A stretch of DNA of 20,048 bases from an uncultured Clostridium sp. (GTDB lineage Bacteria > Bacillota_A > Clostridia > TANB77 > CAG-508), in the NCBI GenBank assembly GCA_905200315.1, contig CAJKKA010000017.1:1-20048 (forward strand). Direction: 5' to 3'. Shown one piece after another: positions 7,720 through 14,864 of the stretch. The position numbers and the translations under genes were made by a program. Each line of letters begins with the position of its first letter. Within the stretch, counting starts at the first letter, position 1. The notes beneath the pieces are model-generated. The model was not told where the DNA came from. It saw only the letters and a program-made list of their open reading frames with translations, and made no database searches.

Positions 7720-8403
7720 CTATTTCAAACCTAACATTTGAAATACAATGTTTCTTAATGATTCATTAAAAATAATCGTAAGTCCTAGTGATGTTAGTCC
7801 AAATATAATAGCTGTTCCTAAAAGCTCTAATAATTTATCTACTGCCTGAATTAAAAGTGTAAAAAAATAAACACTTGTATTATTTACTTGTGTTTTTTCT
7901 ATACCTTCACTATTTAATTTTTTATTTTTCTTCATACTCGTAATGTATTTTTTCAAATTATTTCTTTTTTGTTTCTTTATAATTTCAGCCTTTTTAAATT
8001 TTTTACTCTCTTTTTTTGACAATCCATCTGATATTAATGATTTTTTCAATTCAGATTTTATTTTTTCTAATTCAACAGAATTTATAATATTATATATACC
8101 TTTTTCGTACAAATTAGTTAAAATATCATTTTGTTCATCATATCCACTTGCTAAAATTATTATTCTTATATTTGGATATACTTCATAAAAATAACTTATA
8201 CCATTTATAATATTTTCTTCTGTTCCCTTTAAACTTTTTAATTCAATAATAATATATTTTATCAATTTAAAGTTTACTTTTGTTTCTTTTATATATTGTA
8301 AAAAATCTATTTCTCCTATTTTACTTAATATCGTGATATTTAATTCTTCACAAACACCCTTTATTAAATCTTCCATAGGATTACTTGCAATGTAACTTAA
8401 CAT
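7720..8403 (-). CDS. receiver-like domain protein with C-terminal membrane segment
   Basis: A 227-residue protein. Residues 1-120 have an alternating beta/alpha pattern resembling a response-regulator or CpaE-type receiver fold (IKYIIIELKSLKG, then IRIIILASGYDE, then GIYNIINSVE), but no conserved phosphoacceptor pattern is obvious. Residues 120-165 are very Lys-rich. The C-terminus has one or two hydrophobic segments near 185-223. The start is ATG 8403 behind AGGAGGGG. The layout (cytoplasmic receiver-like domain, basic linker, membrane anchor) would suit an assembly or localisation factor for the channel. That role is inferred from context. Confidence 0.65.
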   Translation of the reverse strand: MLSYIASNPMEDLIKGVCEELNITILSKIGEIDFLQYIKETKVNFKLIKYIIIELKSLKGTEENIINGISYFYEVYPNIRIIILASGYDEQNDILTNLYEKGIYNIINSVELEKIKSELKKSLISDGLSKKESKKFKKAEIIKKQKRNNLKKYITSMKKNKKLNSEGIEKTQVNNTSVYFFTLLIQAVDKLLELLGTAIIFGLTSLGLTIIFNESLRNIVFQMLGLK

Positions 8404-8415
8404 TATACTCCCCTC

Positions 8416-8607
8416 CTAATCAAGTACCCTCTCTTCATACGGTACATTATATATTACATTGTTAGATTTCAAGTATTCAGTATTATTGGTAGTATCTCCA
8501 GTATTTTTGCCTAGTTTCCAGAATACATTATTTAATACTACAATTACCAGTAAAATAATAAATATAGCCAAATAGCAAAACATTTCCTTCTTATCTCTGT
8601 TCATCAT
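8416..8607 (-). CDS. small single-pass membrane protein
   Basis: Sixty-two or sixty-three residues with one transmembrane helix (residues about 12-28) and a short external or cytoplasmic tail. Two ATG codons in tandem (8607 and 8604) follow GGAGGTAGA; the first overlaps the stop of the upstream gene in an ATGA junction. Its place among channel genes suggests a minor envelope component. No family recognised. Confidence 0.65.
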   Translation of the reverse strand: MMNRDKKEMFCYLAIFIILLVIVVLNNVFWKLGKNTGDTTNNTEYLKSNNVIYNVPYEERVLD

Positions 8608-9083
8608 TCTACCTCCAATTCATCGATATTCTCTATTTTGTGTTGTTGATAATATTTTTTATAAAATTTATCATATTGCAATGTTTTCCCTTCTTTCTCT
8701 CCTAATTCTTCTAATGTCATTTTCTCAAAAATACCGTTGTCAAAAACCTTTACCTTTCTTGGTTTTGTATTTGTCGTTTGTAATTTAATAAGTCTTTCAA
8801 TAATTTCTTCTCTAAATGTTGGATTTATCTTATTTAAAAAACATCCATAAGTGGATACAAATGGCTCTTCAATTTCATAATTAGGTACATACATTTTTAT
8901 ATCAACTGCATGTCCACATCGTTCTGCTTCTAAAACAATAAAATCTGCAACATCACTTTTTCTAATTTCATAATTGTCTCCATTTGAAGTTTCGACAAAT
9001 AAAAAGCCTTCTTTATTGGCAATTTCAGACATTTCTTCTCTTGTATATAATTCATATAAATCATAATATTTTTTTCTTTGCAT
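8604..9083 (-). CDS. soluble hypothetical protein in the transfer operon
   Basis: A 159-residue cytoplasmic protein, mixed alpha/beta in appearance, starting MQRKKYYDLYELY. It has no signal peptide or membrane segment. Its start overlaps the stop of the peptidase gene (TAATG) and its stop overlaps the next start (ATGA), so it is translationally coupled on both sides. The C-terminus is moderately acidic (NIDELEVE). I do not recognise a domain. The middle part (AERCGHAVDIKMYVPNYE) might be a small binding domain, but that is speculation. Confidence 0.65.
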   Translation of the reverse strand: MQRKKYYDLYELYTREEMSEIANKEGFLFVETSNGDNYEIRKSDVADFIVLEAERCGHAVDIKMYVPNYEIEEPFVSTYGCFLNKINPTFREEIIERLIKLQTTNTKPRKVKVFDNGIFEKMTLEELGEKEGKTLQYDKFYKKYYQQHKIENIDELEVE

Positions 9084-9673
9084 TATTCCCTCTCTTTCTC
9101 ACCAAATAAATATGGTGCAGGATCAATGGTATCTTTATTAGTACCACTACTTTTTCTTACCTCAAAATGTAAATGATCTCCTGTGGAATTTCCAGTAGAG
9201 CCTTGTATTCCAATTACTTGTCCTACTACAACTTGCTGACCTTTAGTAACTTGTAATGAATTATCTCTCATGTGCCCATAAAATGTATAAAATATATTTC
9301 CTTGTTCATCTATATGTTTTATTTCTACACAATTCCCATATCCATTTTGCCACCCTGAATGTGTTACTTCTCCATTGTCAGCAGCCATAACTTTACTGCC
9401 AAGACTTCCACATAAATCTACTCCTGTATGATTTGAATGTACTACTCCATGTGATTCTCTATACCCAAATTTACTTGTAACTTGAATAAAATTTTCAATT
9501 GGCATAGCAAATTTGCCATTATATACAATTTCTCCTATTTCTGTTTCATTTTCTATATTACCTTTTTCTGTATTATTAGTCGATTTTGAATTTGAACTTG
9601 TTATTTGAAAATATGAGCCTATTATTAATATAAATATTATTATTCCAATTATTAAATATATTTTTTTACTCAT
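9083..9673 (-). CDS. membrane-anchored M23 (LytM-type) peptidoglycan endopeptidase
   Basis: About 196 residues. An N-terminal membrane anchor (residues about 5-23, IYLIIGIIIFILIIGSYF) is followed by a linker and an M23 domain. Zinc ligands are visible: His and Asp in HTGVDLCG and the HLHFEV motif near the end; GHM before it fits the family. It cuts peptide bridges of the cell wall and so opens the wall for the secretion channel, the role of VirB1-like hydrolases in Gram-positive systems. I prefer ATG 9673 (MSKKIYL) to the longer reading from 9691 because it places the anchor next to the N-terminus. It overlaps the end of VirB4 by 8 bases and the next gene by one base. Confidence 0.9.
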   Translation of the reverse strand: MSKKIYLIIGIIIFILIIGSYFQITSSNSKSTNNTEKGNIENETEIGEIVYNGKFAMPIENFIQVTSKFGYRESHGVVHSNHTGVDLCGSLGSKVMAADNGEVTHSGWQNGYGNCVEIKHIDEQGNIFYTFYGHMRDNSLQVTKGQQVVVGQVIGIQGSTGNSTGDHLHFEVRKSSGTNKDTIDPAPYLFGEKERE

Positions 9674-11454
9674 ATACATCACTCTTTGCAAATTTTGAAT
9701 CTATCATTTCTAATTCGTAATCAAATAACTTAAAAATCATATATAATTTTCTTGTACCACACATAAATAAACACTCTCCTACTTTTGCATTTAGTATCAT
9801 TTTTTCTTCCTGTTCAGTCAAATTAAATATGTTTACTATGTCTTTTAAGTCCTTTCCATCACATTTAAAAAATAGTTTATTGGTTGAATTTGCCAATAAA
9901 CTTTGACCATATAATCTAATTTTTTCATTTAGATAATCTTCAATACTTTGTGAAATTACACAAATTGAAGAATTATGCTTTCTTGCCATTTTACTAATGT
10001 ATCTCACATATTCCAATGTTTGTGGAATGTTAGGATCTATTAGAATATGACATTCATCAGCTACAAGCATTGTTCTTTCATTAACATCTTTACTTAAAAT
10101 ATCCCAAGCATAAGACAAAATATTATAATACTGTGCTCTTTTATATTGAATTTGAAACTTTTGCATTGTTGATGTATTAAATGTTGTTATTCTAGTATCT
10201 ACTTCAATGTTTGTATATCCATTCCATATACTAGATGCTTGTCCGATGCATATTGGTCTAATTAAGGCTAATAATTTTTCATAGACTGCATCTTGATATT
10301 TTTTGTTTTCATTATCAATAAAAAAATACAAATCTTCTAGAATCGGAAAATCTGTATTTTTTAATTTTGAAATATCTGTTTCTTTCGTAATATTAAATTT
10401 AGCATATAGTTTCTCAAATATTAAATCTAATTTTGAAAACTCTATTTCTGTTAATGATGGATACAATATTTGAAAAAATGTTTCTAAAAATTGAAAATGC
10501 AATGATAAAGCATTTTTTCCTATTTCATCATCTCTATTTATTCTCACTTGTAATGGATTTAAAACTCCTCCACTATCTATTCCGTCACATTCTATTACTT
10601 TGCCATTTAATTTTTTACATAAATGATTATATTCATTTTCTACATCTATTATTAAAATTTTGGTTGTAGGAATTTCATTTAATATCATATGCTTTACTGC
10701 CATACTTTTTCCGAGAGCCTGAACTTCCTACTACAAACATATTGCTGTTGCCTCTCATTATATCTTGCTGCCATAAATTAAAAATAATAATACCACCATT
10801 TTGATTTATTCCCCAATAATATCCGTTTTTATCAATAAAAGTTTCTGTATTAAATAGAAATCCTCCTGTAAAAGAGCTTGTTAATATATTTCTTTTAAAT
10901 TTTTTACTTAACTCAGTTTGAATTGTAAAAAAAGGTGCTACTGCTTTAAAACCATCAAATTGCAAATAATTCGTTAGATTCCTTATTTTCAATTTTTGAT
11001 GTTGTACTTCATTTTCAACTTCTTTACATTTTTGTTTTAATTCTTCTTTCTCATCTGCTGAAACTAAAATGTATATTGTTAGATATGATACAACTTCATT
11101 ATTCTGTATCATTCTATTTATAATTTCACTTGCCTCATTTATTTCTTTTTCTCTAATTTGTCTACTTGATTCATTTTTTGATATTTGTAATAATCCTGAA
11201 GCATCTCTGATTCTTGCATCTAATGAATCAATTAATTCTGCATTATCTGTGGGCTCAATATTTATCGAGAATATTGCTCCTATGTTTCTAACTAAATTTC
11301 CTAACCACTTTAATTCTACATTTGATGGATAATGAACAATTGTATATACTTTACAATATCTACTTCCAAAATATATTTTATTTCTTTCAAATGTTAGTCC
11401 TCCAGTTGGTGTAATTAAATCTATTAAATTATAATCTGCTTCTTGTTTTTTTAT
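9666..11454 (-). CDS. VirB4/TraE-type conjugation ATPase, read through a +1 shift at CGG; probable ATA start
   Basis: The energising ATPase of the channel, about 595 residues. The N-terminal part (LDLITP-like start, Y-x-x-V-x-x-Y-P strand) is followed by the P-loop near residues 241-250 and the Walker B motif MLVADECH near 460. The P-loop is interrupted: GGC TCT C GGA AAA AGT. Frame 0 gives GSSGSRKKYG and stops at 10675; skipping C10713 gives the perfect Walker A GSSGSGKS and leads straight into the rest of the ATPase, ending at 9666. The N-terminus is also unusual: the frame is open only downstream of a TAA at 11460-11458, and the first plausible initiator is ATA at 11454, 5 bases after AGGTGAT and overlapping the methyltransferase stop. 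Without it a downstream ATG at 11112 would drop about 110 conserved residues. Confidence 0.88.
10710..10713 (-). other. +1 recoding site, CGG-A (VirB4 Walker A)
   Basis: In-frame CGG after TCT (Ser). Skipping C10713 reads GGA as the glycine before the catalytic P-loop lysine (GSSGS-G-KS). This is the most secure of the seven sites because the residue is invariant. Confidence 0.88.
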
Positions 11455-12152
11455 TTTTTATCACCTGCCTTTGTTTCTAATGCTTCTTTTATTCTTTGTT
11501 TTGCTATTTCATAATATTGGCTATTTATTTCAAAACCTATAAAATTTCTATTTTGATTTATTGCTCCAACCAGAGTTGTGCCACTTCCAGCAAAACAATC
11601 TAAAATCAAATCACCCTCGTTACTTGAATTTATTATGTGATTTTCTATAAACGGTAATGGTTTTATAGTTGGATGTTTCCATTTTTTCTTGTCGACTTGA
11701 TTTACTCCTGAAATATAATATTTTCTTTTAGTATGATAATTTCCATATAGCCTTACTCCCTTTTCTCTTGCAAATACTACATATTCTGTATCAGGCAAAT
11801 AATTATTATTTGTTAATGGACTAGGATTCATTTTATGCCATGTTAATATTTCATAATTACAATCTTTATTCATAAAATATTCCAGTAATTCCTTTACCTG
11901 CCTTTTAGAACAGTAAATGTATATATTTATCTTTTTCATTTTTTGTACTAATAAATCTAATACTTTTAAATCAAATCCATCCTTTAAATCTAATAGTTCA
12001 TTTGCATAACTATTAAAACTTGATGGATGTTTTAATTTGCTTAAATTTAATTTATATGGCGGATCTATTATCACTAAATCGATACTTTTATCATCTAATA
12101 ATTTTATTCCTTCCATACAATCCATATTGTAAACATTATTTATTTTTAACAC
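11451..12152 (-). CDS. solitary DNA methyltransferase (beta-class, N6A or N4C type)
   Basis: A 233-residue SAM-dependent DNA methyltransferase. Asp30-Pro-Pro-Tyr33 is the catalytic motif IV, and FAGSGTT (residues 187-193) is the SAM-binding motif I. The catalytic motif precedes the SAM motif, the order of beta-class enzymes that modify amino groups of adenine or cytosine. No restriction endonuclease is adjacent, so it is probably an orphan enzyme that protects the element's DNA from host restriction. It starts with GTG at 12152 behind AAGGAGAAGTA, overlaps the TraC-like gene by 17 bases and the VirB4 start by 4. It lies inside the core channel operon. It has no in-frame CGG and is intact. Confidence 0.88.
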   Translation of the reverse strand: MLKINNVYNMDCMEGIKLLDDKSIDLVIIDPPYKLNLSKLKHPSSFNSYANELLDLKDGFDLKVLDLLVQKMKKINIYIYCSKRQVKELLEYFMNKDCNYEILTWHKMNPSPLTNNNYLPDTEYVVFAREKGVRLYGNYHTKRKYYISGVNQVDKKKWKHPTIKPLPFIENHIINSSNEGDLILDCFAGSGTTLVGAINQNRNFIGFEINSQYYEIAKQRIKEALETKAGDKK

Positions 12153-12747
12153 TACTTCTCCTTATTTTTATGATGCTATCATCATAATCCACACTCTCCT
12201 TTCGAGCAAATTCTGGAATTGTAAAACTTTTAATTAATAATATAATTTCTGTCTTCTCTAATATTTCAGATTCCAAATCACATTGTTTTAATCTATTTTT
12301 CCAGTTTATTGCTCTTTTTTCTAATTTTTCTTCAACATTCTCTGATGCATTCTCCCATATACATAGATAAAATTCATTTTCGATAATGTTTTTATTTGCA
12401 ACCATTTCATGTGTTGCTATAATTCTTTTTTCAACAATTCTTATACTTGCCTCATCTTTTAATTTTTTCTTTAAATCTTCTTGTTCTTTTATAAAATCTG
12501 CAATATCTACTTTTCTAGGAATTATAAAAATAGTATATGGTTGTTGTTCATTACTAAACTCAACACTTGAACTATTCATTTTTTGTATAAGTTCCTCTTC
12601 TGAAAATAATTCCGTATTTATTGGGTGTACTCTTATAAAAGAAATTACTTGTTTATCTAATGTATATAAAAAGTTATCTTCAATTTTTCTAATATTTAAA
12701 AATTCATTTAATGATTTATTCTCTTTTATTGAAATTCCCTCTTTCAT
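12136..12747 (-). CDS. TraC-like conjugal transfer protein
   Basis: About 203 residues. It resembles the small TraC-like proteins found before VirB4 in Tn1549-type and clostridial elements: an N-terminal NEFLNIRKIEDNFLYT strand, then a segment like ISFIRVHPINTELFSEEE, then IFIIPRKVD. The protein is soluble. I chose the ATG at 12747 behind AAAGGGTATAAGT; the longer reading from 12774 overlaps the previous gene by almost 60 bases. It probably associates with the VirB4 ATPase at the cytoplasmic face of the channel, from known gene order rather than from any motif. The C-terminal part is rich in charged residues. Confidence 0.7.
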   Translation of the reverse strand: MKEGISIKENKSLNEFLNIRKIEDNFLYTLDKQVISFIRVHPINTELFSEEELIQKMNSSSVEFSNEQQPYTIFIIPRKVDIADFIKEQEDLKKKLKDEASIRIVEKRIIATHEMVANKNIIENEFYLCIWENASENVEEKLEKRAINWKNRLKQCDLESEILEKTEIILLIKSFTIPEFARKESVDYDDSIIKIRRSSVKNK

Positions 12748-13033
12748 ACTTATACCCTTTTTGCATAAGTTCATATTTTACGATATTTTTTATATTATCC
12801 ATTAAAGAAAAACCACTTCTATTTTTAGTAACAAATACAACTGAAATTGCTGTACTTCCTATAACTAAGAATGTTGCTAATAAAGTGGTTTTTGTTATTT
12901 TATATATGCAATATGCAATTATACTTGATATAGCCAAAGCAATAATACTTTTTATTAATTCAGCCATACCATATCCTTCAAAAAATTCAGTTTGCAATTT
13001 AATTTGCGATGGTATTTTTACAGTTTTTTTCAT
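12716..13033 (-). CDS. PrgI/VirB3-like membrane protein
   Basis: A 105-residue inner-membrane channel component. It begins MKKTVKIPSQIKLQTEF, typical of the PrgI family (a short basic N-terminus with a VxIPxxI strand). Two adjacent hydrophobic segments follow at about residues 27-44 and 50-66, then a soluble tail. In FATA-type systems PrgI corresponds to VirB3 and precedes the VirB4 ATPase, as here. The ATG at 13033 is placed 7 bases after GGAGGTGG. It overlaps by ATGA with the stop of the upstream gene when that gene is read in its shifted frame. Confidence 0.8.
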   Translation of the reverse strand: MKKTVKIPSQIKLQTEFFEGYGMAELIKSIIALAISSIIAYCIYKITKTTLLATFLVIGSTAISVVFVTKNRSGFSLMDNIKNIVKYELMQKGYKYERGNFNKRE

Positions 13034-13627
13034 CTACTACCACCTCCACCTGCTCCTCCGACCAAATGAATTATTTTCCTTATGATTTATATAATCTTGA
13101 TATGTAAAATTAGAAGGAAAAATAAATCCATCTGAATCTCTATAATATGCTATATCTGCATAATAGCCTTTCCAAAAACCTTGACAGTCATTAAATAGTC
13201 TTAAATAACTTACATTTTCTACTACTTTAGCTGAAGAATATAGTCCAAAGGCTTCATGTAATTCTTCATTGTCAGTTAATGCTGCAATTGTTTTATTTGA
13301 ATCTGTTATAACATATCTTTTTCCATCTATATTTACAACTTCTCTATTTTGACAATCTTTATCTTCTATTTTAGCAAATGTAATATCACTTGTTTCATCA
13401 TCTGCAATTCCAGTAGGTGTTCCAAAATAACTTTTAGGAATTTCTAAAAGGCTTAGTGACAATGTTATTAATATACTTGCTATAACTGTATTTTTTGCTA
13501 ATTTAATATACTTCATTTTGTTGTCAGGTTCTACACTCATTTTTATTAATAAGATAATAAATGTTACACTTCCAATAGCGATGCCAATGTTTCTTAAAAC
13601 TCGTATTATTTCTTGTAAAGTTTCGAT
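13030..13627 (-). CDS. membrane protein with Gly-rich tail; +1 shift at CGG and non-ATG start
   Basis: About 198 residues. N-terminal hydrophobic segments (NIGIAIGSVTFIILLI and TVIASILITLSLSLLEI) resemble a VirB2/TrbC-type hairpin. An external domain with two Cys follows, then a Gly-rich tail. Frame 0 reads TTT GGT CGG AGG and ends in an Arg/Trp string at 13037. Skipping C13060 gives SFGGGAGGGGSR and ends at TGA 13030, in an ATGA overlap with the PrgI-like start. At the 5' end, the first ATG (13540) has no ribosome binding site and leaves an 89-base gap. The frame is open upstream to AGGAGG at 13640-13635, where ATC (13627, good spacing) or ATA (13633) would start the protein and include the first helix. 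Confidence 0.72.
13057..13060 (-). other. +1 recoding site, CGG-A (Gly-tailed membrane protein)
   Basis: In-frame CGG after GGT (Gly). Skipping C13060 converts an Arg/Trp-rich end into a glycine-rich tail ending in an ATGA overlap with the next gene. Confidence 0.75.
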
Positions 13628-13629
13628 TT

Positions 13630-14473
13630 TTATCTCCTCCTTCTTAATCTTGGTGTCAATGCCCTTAAATTACGTGCCGTATTTCCTGCTGAATTTATAA
13701 TGCTTCCATTTGGTTTTACCAAATATTTTGATAGTATCATTGGTGTATTTACTGATATTATTGCTATTGCAATAGCATAAATTAAATGTCCATTTATTGT
13801 TACTAAAATTGACAAATTCATAAGTGTTAATTGTATTACCAATGTAAATGCTGTCATTAAAAAGCCTCTTATATATTCAGGAAATACTCCTCCATCTGAA
13901 TTTAAAAGTCCGAATACTTGCAAATGGTATTCCCATTCTCATTAGTAGCATTTCAATTCCCTTCATAATAAATTGACAAATTAAAACTAGCCAAGTTATC
14001 AATAATACTAAACATGCTACTGCTGTAAAAATACCTCCTGCAATATTTCCACTTAACACTTCAGATAAACTTACCGTTTTAACGGGCATAGCACCTAAAA
14101 TGCTATTTAGAAAACTACTTGTGATTCCGACAAATATATCATAAATTTCTTTACAACAAATCATAATTATTACTGCTTTTAGCATTCCGACAATTAAATG
14201 AATTGGATTTTTCTCTGCATCTCCATCATTTTGTAAAAAATATATCTTTATTAATTTTGCAATAAATACAATTACTAAAATAAAACAAGCATAATTAAAT
14301 ACAACTTGATATATTCCGTTGAAATCTATTTTGCTGCCACCCTGAACTTGTATGCTATTTAATTCTCTTTCTATAAAAAACACCAAATTCACCATACTTT
14401 TAAATAATGAATTTAGTGTTGCCTCTGATCCATCAATAAATTTTTGAATTAATTCTACAAGCATATCTGCCAT
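13630..14473 (-). CDS. VirB6/TrbL-like polytopic membrane protein, read through a +1 shift at CGG
   Basis: A 280-residue integral membrane channel protein with about five to six hydrophobic helices (for example VVFNYACFILVIVFIAKLI, AVACLVLLITWLVLICQFI and IYAIAIAIISVNTPMIL). The number, small size and position between the VirB2-like and PrgI-like genes fit the VirB6/TrbL family. Frame 0 from ATG 14473 (behind GAGGTGATAAAAA) stops at 13877 after an abrupt change to a charged end. Skipping C13912 in AGT ATT C GGA CTT gives FASIGLLNSDGGVFPEY and joins the second membrane domain, ending at 13630 with an Arg-rich tail. The first half ends in mid-domain, so separate proteins are unlikely. Its last codons contain the ribosome binding site of the next gene. 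Confidence 0.82.
13909..13912 (-). other. +1 recoding site, CGG-A (VirB6-like)
   Basis: In-frame CGG after ATT (Ile). Skipping C13912 reads GGA and joins the two membrane halves of one protein. Confidence 0.8.
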
Positions 14474-14513
14474 TTTTTATCACCTCTATTCAAAGAAAAT
14501 TCAATAATTTTCT

Positions 14514-14864
14514 TTATCTGTAGAATCCAAGAATTACATCTATAAGTGCCAAACCACAAGTAATTAATACCATTGATATTAAAGTTGTTTTAATATTTTG
14601 CATATTTCTTCTTCTTTCTCCCTCATCATTTGTTTTTAGGCAATAAACATAGTAAATGAAATAACCACCACAAATTGTTATTCCTATACCAGTTAGCCAT
14701 TTAATTACTGCATTAACTAAATTTTGTGTTCCTATAACTAATTTAGTTTCTTCAAAACTTGCTGCATGAACTATCTGTTGCATTGCAAATAATAAAACAA
14801 CAAATAAGATTATTCTTAAACCAATCTTAATTGCTGTTTTTATTTTTTCTTTATTTTTATTCAT
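14514..14864 (-). CDS. VirB2/TrbC-like small membrane protein (pilin-type)
   Basis: About 116 residues: a signal peptide ending in an AxA-like VHAA site near residue 35, then two hydrophobic segments (about 56-76 and 93-112) joined by a charged loop with EGERRRN. This is the layout of VirB2/TrbC conjugation pilins and their Gram-positive counterparts. It follows the coupling protein and precedes the VirB6-like gene, the expected place. Two ATG codons in tandem exist at 14867 and 14864; the second is better spaced from AAAGGA. It overlaps the 3' end of the coupling protein in its restored frame, which supports that reading. Confidence 0.75.
   Translation of the reverse strand: MNKNKEKIKTAIKIGLRIILFVVLLFAMQQIVHAASFEETKLVIGTQNLVNAVIKWLTGIGITICGGYFIYYVYCLKTNDEGERRRNMQNIKTTLISMVLITCGLALIDVILGFYR

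Noticed and set aside
13037..13540. Membrane protein as the plain frame-0 ORF 13540-13037
   Set aside because: Its start lacks a ribosome binding site and its Arg/Trp-rich end is produced by the CGG site; the extended, shifted reading explains both ends.
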